The notes: generated by a model not told the origin, from the sequence alone. Positions 38,895-48,658 are shown, counted from the first letter of the stretch. The stretch is DNA of 64,000 nucleotides from Thermoactinomyces mirandus (GCF_013868055.1 NZ_JACEOL010000030.1:1-64000); one strand, 5' to 3'. Numbers and translations are program-made.

Positions 38895-39621
38895 GGTAGC
38901 CGTTGTGACTGGCGGTTCACGCGGTATCGGAAGAGCAATTGCCCTTTCGCTGGCAGAAGCGGGAGCGGATGTGGCCATATTTTACGCCGGAAACCATTCA
39001 GCGGCTGAGGAGACGGTTGCAAAGATCAAGGAAACCTGCCGCAAGGCGGCGGCATTCCAGGTGGACGTTTCCCGGAGCGATCAGGTGGAAAAGGCTTTTA
39101 AAGAAGTGCAATCTTCCTTCGGTCAGGTAGACATTCTGGTCAACAATGCGGGAATTACGCGGGACAATCTGCTGATGAGGCTGAAAGAAGCCGAATGGGA
39201 CCAGGTAATCGATACCAACCTGAAAGGGGTTTTCCTGTGTACCAAGGCGGTAGCCCGGTCGATGATGAAACGGCGGAGCGGACGAATCATTAACATCAGC
39301 TCGGTTGTGGGCGTGATCGGGAATCCGGGACAGGCCAACTATGTGGCGGCTAAAGCAGGCGTCATCGGCCTGACCAAAACAACAGCCAGGGAACTGGCCA
39401 GCCGCGGCATCACGGTAAACGCAATTGCGCCAGGATATATCGAGACAGACATGACGTCGGTTCTGGATGAGCAAATCAAGCAGCAGATGTTATCCGCGAT
39501 TCCGCTTGGCACATTTGGAAAACCGGAAGATATCGCGGAACTGGTGAAATTTCTGGCGTCTGATTTCGCCCGCTATATTACCGGCCAGACCATCCACGTC
39601 GATGGCGGGATCGCCATGTAA
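38881..39621 (+). CDS. fabG: 3-oxoacyl-ACP reductase
   Basis: 246 residues. NADPH-dependent short-chain reductase of the elongation cycle. Cofactor motif GGSRGIGRA near 10-18, NNAGI near 86-90, catalytic Ser in ISSVVG near 139 and the YVAAK Tyr/Lys pair near 153-157. The start at 38881 is supported by AAGGAGA seven bases before it and overlaps the fabD end. Confidence 0.96.
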   Translation: MLTDKVAVVTGGSRGIGRAIALSLAEAGADVAIFYAGNHSAAEETVAKIKETCRKAAAFQVDVSRSDQVEKAFKEVQSSFGQVDILVNNAGITRDNLLMRLKEAEWDQVIDTNLKGVFLCTKAVARSMMKRRSGRIINISSVVGVIGNPGQANYVAAKAGVIGLTKTTARELASRGITVNAIAPGYIETDMTSVLDEQIKQQMLSAIPLGTFGKPEDIAELVKFLASDFARYITGQTIHVDGGIAM

Positions 39622-39629
39622 GCTTCTGA

Positions 39630-39664
39630 TTGCTTGTGTCAATACGTTTTCGTATAATACGAAA
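39630..39664 (+). promoter_or_regulatory. acpP promoter overlapping a 17-base palindrome
   Basis: TTGCTT (39630-39635), 17 bases, TATAAT (39653-39658). The -10 element is centred in the perfect palindrome TTTCGTATAATACGAAA (39648-39664), which runs up to the acpP ribosome site. Its own promoter would allow the high ACP output that cells need. The palindrome may be an operator or an mRNA hairpin. Confidence 0.7.
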
Positions 39665-39678
39665 GGGAGGTGAAAGAA

Positions 39679-39915
39679 ATGGCTGCGGAAACATTAGAGC
39701 GTGTGAAAAAAATCATCGTTGAGAGCTTGAACGTTGATCCGAGCGAAGTAACCATGGAAGCAAACATCAAAGAAGATCTCGGAGCTGATTCTCTCGATGT
39801 GGTTGACCTCATCATGGAACTCGAAGATGAATTCGATATGGAGATTTCCGATGAGGAGGCTGAAAAGATCACCACTGTTGGTGATGTGGTTGGATATATT
39901 GAAAAAAATAAATAA
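39679..39915 (+). CDS. acpP: Acyl carrier protein
   Basis: 78 residues, acidic, with the phosphopantetheine-attachment Ser37 in [12 protein letters not shown]. The ATG at 39679 gives [13 protein letters not shown] and has AAAGGGAGGTGA upstream; the GTG at 39670 lies within the ribosome site. It carries growing acyl chains for the Fab enzymes around it and for PlsX. Confidence 0.97.
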   Translation: MAAETLERVKKIIVESLNVDPSEVTMEANIKEDLGADSLDVVDLIMELEDEFDMEISDEEAEKITTVGDVVGYIEKNK

Positions 39916-39966
39916 GTATTTTTTCCATACTTATTTTATAAAGTCCCGTATTTCATGCGGGACTTT
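39911..39966 (+). terminator. Two hairpins between acpP and fabF
   Basis: AATAAGTAT / ATACTTATT with following TTTTAT (39911-39938) overlaps the acpP stop. AAGTCCCG / CGGGACTT (39941-39965) follows. The pair probably reduces read-through from acpP into fabF. Confidence 0.65.
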
Positions 39967-40007
39967 CACACACATCTTCGTATGAATGAGGAAAGGCGGT
40001 GGACCAG

Positions 40008-41249
40008 ATGAATCGGGTAGTCATCACTGGTCTTGGAGTCATTTCTCCTCTTGGCAATGATATCAGTACTTTTTGGAACAATATGATCCAGGGTAAATCC
40101 GGAGTAGGTCCGATTACGCAATTCGATACCTCGGATTTTGTTGTGAAAATCGCGGCCGAAGTAAAAGATTTCAATCCCTTGGATTTTATCAATAAAAAAG
40201 AGACAAGGCGCATGGATCGCTTTGTACAATTTGCCGTAGCTGCCGCAAGAATGGCGTTGGAAAATGCAGGCCTGGATATGAGCAAAGTGGATGCCGAACG
40301 GGTTGGCACCTACATAGGCTCTGGAATAGGCGGCCTGGCAACGCTCGAAGAACAGCACAAAGTATTGCTTAACCGCGGTCCACGCCGGGTTAGTCCCTTC
40401 TTTGTCCCGATGATGATTGCCAACATGGCATCCGGAATTGTTTCCATCCAGGTTGGGGCAAAAGGACCGAGCAGTGCGGCGATTTCTGCCTGTGCCACCG
40501 GAACCCACAGTGTCGGGGATGCATTCAAGATTTTGCAGCGCGGCGACGCCGATGTCATGATTGCGGGTGGAACCGAAGCAACCATTCTGCCGATGGCAGT
40601 AGCAGGTTTTTCAGCGATGGGTGCTTTGTCCACGCGGAATGATGAACCGGAGAAAGCAAGCCGCCCGTTTGACAGAGACCGCAACGGGTTTGTCATGGGA
40701 GAAGGTGCAGGTATTCTGGTAATGGAAACATTGGAACATGCACAAAAACGTGGAGCAAATATCATTGCTGAAGTAGCAGGCTATGGAATGACAGCAGATG
40801 CTTACCATTTGACAAGTCCGGCTCCGGAAGGCGAAGGAGCGAAACGCTGCATGGAGCAGGCCATCAAGGATGCCGGCATGAAGGCGGAAGACTTTGATTA
40901 TATCAATGCTCACGGTACATCCACTGATTATAATGACAAGTTTGAAACGATGGCGATTAAAGGAGCCTTCAAGGAGCACGCATACAAACTGGCAGTCAGC
41001 TCAACCAAATCGATGACCGGCCACCTGCTTGGAGCAGCTGGCGGGATTGAAGCGATTGTGGCAGCGCTCAGCATCAAAAACCAACTCGTTCCGCCAACCA
41101 TTAATCTGGAAAATCCCGACCCGGATTGCGATTTGGATTACGTTCCGGGTGAAGCGCGCAAGATGCGGGTCCGTGCGGCTTTGTCAAATTCGCTTGGTTT
41201 TGGTGGACATAATGCGACGATTGCCCTGAAAGAGTACCTTGAAACATAA
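40008..41249 (+). CDS. fabF: Beta-ketoacyl-ACP synthase II
   Basis: 413 residues. Elongates acyl-ACP chains with malonyl-ACP. Active-site Cys in SACATGTHS near 161, His in NAHGTSTD near 301 and GHLLGAAGG near 338, the Cys-His-His triad of FabF. The ATG at 40008 gives [11 protein letters not shown]; the upstream GTG at 39999 lies within the ribosome site. rnc follows after 18 bases. Confidence 0.96.
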   Translation: MNRVVITGLGVISPLGNDISTFWNNMIQGKSGVGPITQFDTSDFVVKIAAEVKDFNPLDFINKKETRRMDRFVQFAVAAARMALENAGLDMSKVDAERVGTYIGSGIGGLATLEEQHKVLLNRGPRRVSPFFVPMMIANMASGIVSIQVGAKGPSSAAISACATGTHSVGDAFKILQRGDADVMIAGGTEATILPMAVAGFSAMGALSTRNDEPEKASRPFDRDRNGFVMGEGAGILVMETLEHAQKRGANIIAEVAGYGMTADAYHLTSPAPEGEGAKRCMEQAIKDAGMKAEDFDYINAHGTSTDYNDKFETMAIKGAFKEHAYKLAVSSTKSMTGHLLGAAGGIEAIVAALSIKNQLVPPTINLENPDPDCDLDYVPGEARKMRVRAALSNSLGFGGHNATIALKEYLET

Positions 41250-41267
41250 TGAAAAGAGGTGAATGGG

Positions 41268-41954
41268 ATGAATCTGTCGCAATTGGAGCAAATCACGGGA
41301 TTGAAGTTTCATAACCGTAAACTATTCCAGCAAGCGTTCACCCACACTTCATTCACACATGAGAAAAAGAATAACGGCATCCATCCGGATAATGAGCGTC
41401 TTGAGTTTTTAGGGGATGCCGTTCTGGAACTGGCGGTTTCCGAGTATTTGTTTCATCGTTATCCCAAAATGAGCGAAGGTGAATTGACACGTACCCGAGC
41501 ACGCGTCGTATGTGAACCTTCGCTCGCGTCCTTTGCCAAAGAACTGGGGTTTGGCCAGTATCTGAGGTTGGGCAAAGGTGAGGAGATGACGGGAGGACGT
41601 ACACGTCCGTCGCTTCTGGCCGATGTATTTGAAGCGTTTATCGGTGCCCTGTTTCTTGACCATGGGCTGGATCAGGTGAAAAAATTCCTGGAACGTGTGG
41701 TTTTTTCAAAAATCAGCGAGGAATGGCTGGCAAGCATGATGGATGCCAAGAGCCAATTGCAGGAAGTGGTGCAACAGGAGCGGCTTGGTGCGTTGGAATA
41801 TCGGATTGTCGATATGCAGGGGCCTGCTCATGACCGCCATTTTGTGGCTGAAGTGTATTTGGGCAACAAACCGCTTGGTCAGGGATCGGGCCGTTCAAAG
41901 AAAGAAGCGGAACAGCAGGCTGCTTTAAAGGCACTGCAAGGCTGGAAGAAATAA
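41268..41954 (+). CDS. rnc: Ribonuclease III
   Basis: 228 residues. Cleaves double-stranded RNA such as rRNA precursors. The signature [14 protein letters not shown] lies near 42-55, and a C-terminal dsRNA-binding domain (about 155-226) ends [14 protein letters not shown]. The ATG at 41268 follows AAAAGAGGTGA. A terminator follows at 41962. Confidence 0.96.
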   Translation: MNLSQLEQITGLKFHNRKLFQQAFTHTSFTHEKKNNGIHPDNERLEFLGDAVLELAVSEYLFHRYPKMSEGELTRTRARVVCEPSLASFAKELGFGQYLRLGKGEEMTGGRTRPSLLADVFEAFIGALFLDHGLDQVKKFLERVVFSKISEEWLASMMDAKSQLQEVVQQERLGALEYRIVDMQGPAHDRHFVAEVYLGNKPLGQGSGRSKKEAEQQAALKALQGWKK

Positions 41955-41961
41955 AAGAGAG

Positions 41962-41997
41962 AAACCACCGCATACATAGATAACGGTGGTTTTTGTT
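41962..41997 (+). terminator. Terminator after rnc
   Basis: AAACCACCG and CGGTGGTTTTTGTTTT, a stem with a 13-base loop and a T run. Confidence 0.9.
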
Positions 41998-42017
41998 TTG
42001 AAAGCGGGGGAGAAATC

Positions 42018-42184
42018 GTGGAAGTCATCGCACCATATCTCTTTCAATTATTTTCGATCATGGCGATTGTTGTGTGCCGGTCACGGGAGCGATCTTTGCC
42101 CTGGTTCTGCTGTGGCGGGCAGTCAAGGCGCTGGAAGGAATCCGGGAAACATTGGAGAGACTGGCGGACAAGAAGGAGAACTAA
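42018..42184 (+). pseudogene. Small membrane protein gene, frameshifted in a TG repeat
   Basis: GTG at 42018 with GGGGGAGA upstream opens MEVIAPYLFQLFSIMAIVV, a membrane helix, but then the frame turns into a Cys/Arg-rich stretch. Removing one TG from the TGTGTG tract near 42070-42077 continues smoothly as PVTGAIFALVLLWRAVKALE, then GIRETLERLADKKEN and a stop at 42184. The repaired product has about 54 residues with two hydrophobic stretches and a short charged helix. I do not recognise the family. The break may be decay, a sequencing error, or a reversible repeat-length change. Confidence 0.6.
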
Positions 42185-42224
42185 AAACACCGATTGGACA
42201 GAAACTTATTTTTTTTACCGGGGA

Positions 42225-42273
42225 TAGACCTTTATCTGGCCGTGCTTTATAATTGATAATAAATATTATTATT
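42225..42273 (+). promoter_or_regulatory. Promoter with Fur-box-like operator
   Basis: TAGACC (42225-42230), 17 bases, TATAAT (42248-42253). Immediately downstream, GATAATAAATATTATTATT (42255-42273) agrees with the 19-base Fur consensus at 14 positions. It stands before a siderophore-reductase-like pseudogene, which is what iron-dependent repression would predict. Confidence 0.6.
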
Positions 42274-42299
42274 AAACAGAACAGAAAGGGGAGTTACTC

Positions 42300-43076
42300 A
42301 TGCCCCCTTCAGGCCGTGCGATCGACGTTTTACCGGATGAGTTCCCGTGTTTTTTCCCGGAAAGGATTGTCATCCCATTCATCCGGCCTGTTTCCCGCCC
42401 GTGATTTGTTAAACAGGCAATTTTGCTTTTCCTTGCTGTTAAAGTGGTCAGAACAGATGCAGGCGGATCTGGTGGTGGCTGCCTCCCAGCTGGCCAAACA
42501 ATACAGCTTTACTGTCGTTGTTCCTGCTCTAGATGCTGTGAGTGCGTTAAATGAACGGCTGGATTTTTCAATGGACAATGTCCTGATCCACTTTGCCGGG
42601 CAGAGTCGGAAACGGATGACGTTAAAGATGCAGCTTCATGACTGGAAAGCGGTGCCCCTGCAACACAGCCGCCAATATTGGCGTGAGCAATTATTGAAAA
42701 CGTTATTTACCCATCATATCTCGCCGCTTTGGAATTACCTGCATCGCTTGACAGGAATTTCGCGATCTGTATTGTGGGGGAATCTGGCCGCCTATGTATA
42801 CTTGGCTGTACGAAGAAAAATTGCAGGTAAATAAAACAGGGGCTTCTTTCCATGCCGTGATGATTTTCACCATTTGCTTTACGGTGCGAAAGCGGGAATG
42901 TTTCAGGAGAAGGTCCAGCTGCTAAAGCGTTTCTATCAACCGCCTCAACAGTGTCCTGGTTCAGCTGTCAGGATTCGAAAAACATGCTGTTTATACTATC
43001 TGCCAATGACGGGCAAAGATGTTGCGGCAATTGTCCGCGGGAATACCAAAAAGATGAAAACAACAAATCCATATAG
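42300..43076 (+). pseudogene. FhuF-like ferric-siderophore reductase, inactivated
   Basis: A decayed gene of the FhuF / IucA-IucC C-terminal, (2Fe-2S)-binding class. AAAGGGGAG precedes an ATG at 42300, but that frame closes at about 42404. The main coding frame (about 42400-42834) includes HHISPLWNYLHRLTGISRS and SVLWGNLAAYVYLAV, then meets a TAA at 42832. The same frame continues beyond it with RDDFHHLLYGAKAG and RIRKTCCLYYLPMTGKD. One more frameshift near 43018 is needed to read CCGNCP, completing the Cys-Cys...Cys-x2-Cys iron-sulfur motif. At least two frameshifts and one nonsense codon mean it is not functional. Such enzymes release iron from imported siderophores. Confidence 0.72.
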
Positions 43077-43083
43077 CCTCTCC

Positions 43084-43124
43084 ATAAGCCATTTCGAAAA
43101 AAAGCGAAGCTGGCTTATTTTTTT
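43084..43124 (+). terminator. Terminator after the FhuF-like pseudogene
   Basis: ATAAGCC and GGCTTAT arms with an inner TTCG/CGAA stem, followed by seven T. Confidence 0.8.
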
Positions 43125-43135
43125 ACAGGAAATTG

Positions 43136-43164
43136 TTGCTCCAAATATAATCAAGTAATATAGA
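43136..43164 (+). promoter_or_regulatory. Promoter for csaA
   Basis: TTGCTC (43136-43141), 17-base spacer, TATAGA (43159-43164), 25 bases before the csaA start. Confidence 0.5.
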
Positions 43165-43188
43165 TACCTGAAAGGAGACTGAGTTTGA

Positions 43189-43527
43189 ATGAACCCATGT
43201 TCCTGGCAAGATTTTCAGAAAGTGGAAATGCACATTGGGCAGATTGTCCGTGTTGAGTCCTTTCCCAAAGCCCGAAAGCCGGCTTATAAACTATGGATCG
43301 ATTTCGGTCCGGAATTGGGCATAAAAAGGAGCAGTGCCCAGGTGACCCAACGATACAGCCCTGAAGAACTGGAAGGAAGAAAAATCGTGGCTGTGACCAA
43401 TCTTTCGCCAAAGAAAATCGCTGATTTCCAGTCAGAAGTACTGGTATTGGGCGTGGACTCACTGGAAGGCGGAGTCACTTTGCTGGAAATCGACCATGAT
43501 GCACCGCTGGGCAGCCGGGTATATTGA
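43189..43527 (+). CDS. csaA: CsaA, tRNA-binding-domain protein
   Basis: 112 residues, the size of B. subtilis CsaA. A single EMAP-II/Trbp111-like tRNA-binding domain contains FPKARKPAYKLWIDFG, the GIKRSSAQVTQRY stretch and VAVTNLSPKKIADFQSE. CsaA has been described as an export-related chaperone and binds tRNA. It has its own promoter and stands alone before smc. Confidence 0.92.
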   Translation: MNPCSWQDFQKVEMHIGQIVRVESFPKARKPAYKLWIDFGPELGIKRSSAQVTQRYSPEELEGRKIVAVTNLSPKKIADFQSEVLVLGVDSLEGGVTLLEIDHDAPLGSRVY

Positions 43528-43561
43528 TCGATCGGAAACAACAGACCCAATCTGCTTTTTA

Positions 43562-43570
43562 TGCTAAAAT
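43562..43570 (+). promoter_or_regulatory. Extended -10 promoter for smc
   Basis: TGCTAAAAT (TG-n-TAAAAT) at 43562-43570, about 47 bases before the smc start. The -35 region is weak. Confidence 0.45.
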
Positions 43571-43616
43571 ATATCAGTTGATTTTAATGAGTTTGCGTGG
43601 GAGAGGAGGGGTGTTT

Positions 43617-46600
43617 TTGTACCTGAAACGATTGGAAATGAGCGGTTTCAAATCATTTGCCGACCGGACCGAACTGGAGTTTGTGCCGGGAATCACGGCG
43701 GTTGTCGGCCCGAACGGAAGCGGCAAGAGCAACGTGACTGACGGCATCCGGTGGGTGTTGGGGGAACAGAGTGCGAAATCGCTGCGCGGCAACAAAATGG
43801 AAGATGTCATCTTTGTCGGAAGCGATACCCGCAAACCTGTCGGTTATTGCGAAGTGTCGATGACATTTGACAACTCGGAGCGACGTTTGCCGGTCGACTA
43901 TTCGGAAGTGACGGTAACCAGGCGCGTTTACCGTTCAGGGGAAAGCGAATATTTGCTGAACAGGCAACCCTGCCGCTTGAAAGATATCCATGAATTGTTC
44001 ATGGATACGGGGATCGGGAAAGATGCCTACTCCATGATCGGTCAAGGCAAGATCGACGAGATTCTCAGTTCCAAATCGGAGGACCGGCGCATTATTTTTG
44101 AAGAGGCGGCAGGCATTGTCAAGTACAAGACACGAAAAAAGGAAGCCGAAAAAAAACTGGATGCCACCGAACAGAATCTCGCCCGCATTTGCGACCTGAT
44201 CCACGAGATTGAGACGCAAATCGAACCGCTTCATGACCAGGCGGAAAAAGCCAGGCGGTACAAAGAATTGAAAGAGAAGCTGAAACTTGTGGAAATCGGC
44301 TTGTATGTACATAAAATTGAAAGCTTGCATGAGGAATGGAAAAAGGTAACTCTTGAGGCGGCCAAATCAAAGGAAACGCTGGTATCGCTGGCCACGGAGG
44401 CTAGCAAAAAGGAGATTGCCCTGCAAAAATTGAAAGGCCGACTGCATGAGCAGGAGAAGAATTGGGAGCAGGTACAGACCGATTTGCTTGCGGTCAGTGA
44501 GGAACTGGAAAAAACCGAAGGGCAGAAAGAAGTACATACGGAACGGGTTAAGAACCGTGAGCAAAACGCACGGCAATTGGCAGAACAGATTGCCCGGCTG
44601 GAAAGTGAACTGCTTCGTCTGCGCGAGGAAGACAAACAGGTTTCCAGACAGTTGCAGCAAAAAAAACAGGCTCTGGAACAGATGGAAAAGGAATTGTCCA
44701 CGCTTCAAGGGAAGTTGTCGGAATCCGAAGATGGCAGTGAACAACAGTTGCAGTCGTTGACCGGGAAATGGCAGGTTCAGGGGAAAGAACTGGTACAACT
44801 GGCCAGCGAAAAGCAATATGCTCTGGAAAACCTGGACAAGACCGGGGAACGGATGGTTTCCATAGACGAGGCCAAAGAAAAGCTGGACAAGGAGAAAGAG
44901 GAACATAAACAACTGGCCGCCCAACTGGCAGGCGAACTGGAATCGGTTGAACAGTGGTTAAAGGTTGCCACGGAGCAGGTGCAATCACTGGCCGAAAAAC
45001 GGACACGGCTGGAGCAGGAAGAAAGAAAATGGACCAGTGAAGCCCGCAAGGCCGAACAGAAAATGAACCGGCTGCGTTCGAAACTGGATTGGCTGAAAGA
45101 GGTTGAAGCGGAACATCAGGGGTTTATGCAGGGAGTCAAGGAAGTGCTGCGTGCCCGGGATCGGGAAGTGCCTCACTTGCAAGGAATTCATGGAGCCGTT
45201 GCCGAGCTGGTGCAGGTTCCCGGGGAGTATGAAGCAGCTATTGAAACGGCTTTGGGAGGAGCCGTGCAGCATGTCGTTGTGGAGGATGAGGCAACAGGGC
45301 GAAGCGGCATTCGCTATCTGAAAGAAAAGAGATTGGGACGCGCCACTTTTTTGCCGCTTGACGTGATCAGGCCGCGTTCCCTCCAGGAAAGGGAACTGGC
45401 ACAGTGCCGCAAAGCGGATGGTTTTGTGGGAGTGGCAGCTGATCTGGTAAAAAGTGAAGCGCGTTACCGACAGCTGATTGCCTATCTGCTGGGGCTTGTG
45501 TTGGTGACACGCAGTCTGGAGCAGGCCAATGTTCTGGCCCGAACCCTGTCATATCGCTACCGGGTGGTCACGCTGGATGGCGATGTGGTCAATCCGGGCG
45601 GAGCAATGACCGGCGGCAGCCGCAAACAAAACAAAAGCAACCTGTTGGGACGCTCCCGCCAGATTGATGAACTGGAGAAGATGATCAGGGAGCATGAAGA
45701 AGAAACCGATCGGATCCGGCAGGCTTTGGCCGACGTTAACCGGGCTCTGGAACAGTTGGATGACGAATGGGAACAGGTGCGGAAACAGGGAGAAGAGCGG
45801 AGGCTGAGAGAACAGGAGCTCAGAGGCAGGGAGCGGGAACTGGTTCTGCTTCAGAAAACACTGGCCGAAAAAGAAGAGACATTGCTGGCGGAAATGGAGC
45901 AGGCCAATCGGCAACAAGAACTGTTCCAGGCACTGATAAAAGAGATTGAGCAGAAAACGGCCGACCTGGAGTCAGCCCAGGAAATGCTGGAACAGCAGCT
46001 TCGCGATGTCCGGTTCAGACTGAAGGAACAGGCCGATGCCCGAAAAGAGGTTCATGAGCACTCGACCCGCCTGAGAATCCGGGTATCAGCCTTGCATCAG
46101 GAAATTTCCCATTTGAATCAGAATCAGGATCGGATCAGGCAAGAAACAGAACGTCTTTCCGCCCGGAAACGGCAAGCCGCCATGGAACTGGAAGAACTGG
46201 AAAACTGGCGGGAAAGCGGCAAGTCGGAGATGAACCGGCTGGAAGAAACGATTGCCGGGCTTCGGAAGAAGAAAGCAAAAATCCAGACGGAACTGGACAA
46301 AATCCGCCTGGAACGTGAACAGCTGCTCTTTGAGCGGGAAGGCCTGGAAAAGGGAACCCGTCAGATCGAGCAGGAACACCGCAAACAGGACCGGCATTTG
46401 CACGAACTTGAAGTGCGGGCCAACCGCCTTGATGTGGAACTGAACCATCTGCTCGGCAAATTGGCGGAAGAATATGAGATCAGTTTTGAACGTGCCAAAC
46501 AGTTGTATTTGGTGCCGGATGAACCGAAACAGGCCGAGAAAGATGTGCGTTCCCTGAAAGGGCAAATTGCCGCCCTTGGAGATGTGAACCTTGGCGCGAT

Positions 46601-47204
46601 TGAAGAATACGCGCGCCTGAAAGAACGTTACGATTTTCTCAGGACTCAGGAAGCCGACTTGCTGGAAGCCAAGGAAAAGTTGTTTGAGATTATCCGTCAA
46701 TTGGTGGATGAGATGAGCCGGCGGTTTGAAGAAAGCTTTCAGCTGATCCGGGTGGAGTTCCAGGATGTATTTGTCAAAATGTTTGGCGGAGGGCGCGCCG
46801 ATCTCAAATTAAGTGATCCCGAAAACCTGCTTGAAACAGGGATCGACATTGTTTCCCAGCCTCCCGGCAAAAAACTGCAAAACCTGAATCTGCTTTCTGG
46901 CGGAGAGCGCGCCTTGACAGCGCTGGCCCTTCTGTTTGCCGTTCTGCAAATCAGGCCGGTACCGTTTTGTGTGCTGGATGAAGTGGACGCTGCCCTGGAT
47001 GAAGCCAATTTGACCCGCTATACCCGCTACATGAAGCATTTCTCCGGAAAGACGCAGTTTATTATTATTACCCATCGCAAGCACACCATGGAAGGTGCCG
47101 ATGTGTTGTATGGAATTACCATGCAGGAATCAGGGGTTTCCAAACTGGTATCTGTGAAGTTGGAAGAGTATGATAAAGAAAGAACGGAGACGGTCAGTAA
47201 TTAG
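43617..47204 (+). CDS. smc: Chromosome partition protein SMC
   Basis: 1195 residues, near the 1186 of B. subtilis SMC. Head Walker A GPNGSGKSN at 31-39, a long coiled coil, the hinge around 515-640 (GAVAELVQVPGEYEAAIE to DVVNPGGAMTGGS), a second coiled coil, then the signature LNLLSGGERALTALALL near 1090 and Walker B CVLDEVDAALDEAN near 1119. It condenses and resolves chromosomes with ScpA/ScpB. The TTG at 43617 (MYLKRLEMSGFKSF) lies six bases after GAGGAGGG; the GTG at 43611 touches the ribosome site. The 31 codons before that are not part of the gene. Confidence 0.95.
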   Translation: MYLKRLEMSGFKSFADRTELEFVPGITAVVGPNGSGKSNVTDGIRWVLGEQSAKSLRGNKMEDVIFVGSDTRKPVGYCEVSMTFDNSERRLPVDYSEVTVTRRVYRSGESEYLLNRQPCRLKDIHELFMDTGIGKDAYSMIGQGKIDEILSSKSEDRRIIFEEAAGIVKYKTRKKEAEKKLDATEQNLARICDLIHEIETQIEPLHDQAEKARRYKELKEKLKLVEIGLYVHKIESLHEEWKKVTLEAAKSKETLVSLATEASKKEIALQKLKGRLHEQEKNWEQVQTDLLAVSEELEKTEGQKEVHTERVKNREQNARQLAEQIARLESELLRLREEDKQVSRQLQQKKQALEQMEKELSTLQGKLSESEDGSEQQLQSLTGKWQVQGKELVQLASEKQYALENLDKTGERMVSIDEAKEKLDKEKEEHKQLAAQLAGELESVEQWLKVATEQVQSLAEKRTRLEQEERKWTSEARKAEQKMNRLRSKLDWLKEVEAEHQGFMQGVKEVLRARDREVPHLQGIHGAVAELVQVPGEYEAAIETALGGAVQHVVVEDEATGRSGIRYLKEKRLGRATFLPLDVIRPRSLQERELAQCRKADGFVGVAADLVKSEARYRQLIAYLLGLVLVTRSLEQANVLARTLSYRYRVVTLDGDVVNPGGAMTGGSRKQNKSNLLGRSRQIDELEKMIREHEEETDRIRQALADVNRALEQLDDEWEQVRKQGEERRLREQELRGRERELVLLQKTLAEKEETLLAEMEQANRQQELFQALIKEIEQKTADLESAQEMLEQQLRDVRFRLKEQADARKEVHEHSTRLRIRVSALHQEISHLNQNQDRIRQETERLSARKRQAAMELEELENWRESGKSEMNRLEETIAGLRKKKAKIQTELDKIRLEREQLLFEREGLEKGTRQIEQEHRKQDRHLHELEVRANRLDVELNHLLGKLAEEYEISFERAKQLYLVPDEPKQAEKDVRSLKGQIAALGDVNLGAIEEYARLKERYDFLRTQEADLLEAKEKLFEIIRQLVDEMSRRFEESFQLIRVEFQDVFVKMFGGGRADLKLSDPENLLETGIDIVSQPPGKKLQNLNLLSGGERALTALALLFAVLQIRPVPFCVLDEVDAALDEANLTRYTRYMKHFSGKTQFIIITHRKHTMEGADVLYGITMQESGVSKLVSVKLEEYDKERTETVSN

Positions 47205-47222
47205 GACAATAGGAGGAAAAGC

Positions 47223-48215
47223 ATGAGTTTTTTCCAAAAATTAAAAGAGAGTGTTCAACAGAAGACAGAAACCGTGACACAAAAGTTCATGACCGGTTTG
47301 AGCAAAACCAGTCATAACTTTGTCAGTGCAATTTCGGATTTGTTCAGCAGAACTAACAGGATTGATGAGGATCTGTATGAAGAACTGGAAGAGATCCTGA
47401 TCGGTGCCGATGTAGGCGTGAAAACCACCATAGACCTGGTCGAACGTCTGCGCGAAGAAGTGAAGGCGAGAAAGATAAAAGAACCGGCTGAGCTGAAATC
47501 GCTGTTATCGGAAGTGATCAGCGAAATTCTGAAACGAAATGAGCAGGAACAGCATCTCCGGTTGAATGAAGACGGGCTGACAGTGATTCTGTTTGTGGGA
47601 GTTAACGGGGTTGGCAAAACGACCACGATTGGAAAACTGGCTCACCGGTTCAAAAATGAAGGGAAAAAAGTAATCCTGGCTGCCGGGGATACTTTTCGCG
47701 CCGGAGCAATTGAACAGCTTGAAACGTGGGGCCAGCGGATCGGCGTGGATGTGATCAGGCATCAGGCCGGGTCCGATCCGGCTGCTGTCATTTACGACGG
47801 CATCCATGCCGCACGGTCCCGGAAAGCGGATATCCTTCTGTGCGATACGGCTGGCCGCCTGCAAAACAAGGTGAACCTGATGGAAGAATTGAAGAAAGTC
47901 CATCGCGTGGTGCAACGGGAAAGCCCTGGAGCGCCACATGATGTCCTGCTGGTGCTTGATGCAACAACCGGCCAGAACGCGCTGGTTCAGGCCAGGCAGT
48001 TCGGACAGGCTGTCAATGTGTCAGGAATCGTGTTGACGAAACTGGACGGAACCGCCAAAGGAGGCATGGTGATTGCCATCAACCATGAGTTGAACCTGCC
48101 TGTGAAACTGGTCGGGCTTGGCGAAAAAGCGGATGATTTGCAGGATTTTGATTCCGACCAGTTTCTGCATGCGCTGTTCAGGGACATGATTGAAGCGGAA
48201 GAAGGGAATTCGTAA
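47223..48215 (+). CDS. ftsY: Signal recognition particle receptor FtsY
   Basis: 330 residues. The SRP-type GTPase NG domain has G1 GVNGVGKTT near 126-134, DTAGR near 208-212, TKLDGTAKGG and GLGEKADDL. The N-terminal A region is short, normal for Gram-positive FtsY. It receives ribosome-SRP complexes at the membrane; ffh lies 468 bases downstream. Confidence 0.96.
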   Translation: MSFFQKLKESVQQKTETVTQKFMTGLSKTSHNFVSAISDLFSRTNRIDEDLYEELEEILIGADVGVKTTIDLVERLREEVKARKIKEPAELKSLLSEVISEILKRNEQEQHLRLNEDGLTVILFVGVNGVGKTTTIGKLAHRFKNEGKKVILAAGDTFRAGAIEQLETWGQRIGVDVIRHQAGSDPAAVIYDGIHAARSRKADILLCDTAGRLQNKVNLMEELKKVHRVVQRESPGAPHDVLLVLDATTGQNALVQARQFGQAVNVSGIVLTKLDGTAKGGMVIAINHELNLPVKLVGLGEKADDLQDFDSDQFLHALFRDMIEAEEGNS

Positions 48216-48245
48216 AAAATATTTGCCGGGTTCAAGGAAAAATCC

Positions 48246-48274
48246 TTGACATCCTTTCCAGTCTTCGTTATATT
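48246..48274 (+). promoter_or_regulatory. Promoter for ylxM-ffh and the genes after it
   Basis: A textbook TTGACA (48246-48251), 17 bases, TATATT (48269-48274). A small inverted repeat, CAAGGA-aaaa-TCCTTG, overlaps its left end. Confidence 0.85.
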
Positions 48275-48325
48275 ATACATCTGTAAAGGATATGACCTTG
48301 ACGGTCTGTGTGGGGTGTGACTCCC

Positions 48326-48658
48326 GTGTTGGATCAGACAACAAAAATGAACTTATTATATGACTTTTACAGTTTGTTATTGACGGAGAAACAGCGTGCG
48401 TTGCTTGAGTTATATTATTCAGAGGACTGGTCGCTCGGCGAGATTGCCGAACATCAGGAAGTCTCCCGACAGGCAGTTTATGAGGCGATAAAGCGGGCCC
48501 AATTGCGGATGCTGGATCTGGAAGAGAAACTGGGACTGGTGAAACAGCATCTGAAACGGCAGCAGATCATGGAAAAGATCAGGGAAAAATTACGCCAAAT
48601 GCCGGAAGCATACGAATGTATCGGGGAGTTGTTGGAAGAACTGGCCGAGCTTGACTGA
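48326..48658 (+). CDS. ylxM: YlxM/p13-like SRP accessory protein
   Basis: 110 residues, the same as B. subtilis YlxM. The family is a sigma-region-4-like helix-turn-helix: LTEKQRALLELYY, then DWSLGEIAEHQEVSRQAVYE. It is encoded before ffh and thought to modulate the SRP. The GTG at 48326 gives MLDQTTKMNLLYDFYS, which aligns with the family start; the frame upstream is discarded. Confidence 0.92.
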   Translation: MLDQTTKMNLLYDFYSLLLTEKQRALLELYYSEDWSLGEIAEHQEVSRQAVYEAIKRAQLRMLDLEEKLGLVKQHLKRQQIMEKIREKLRQMPEAYECIGELLEELAELD

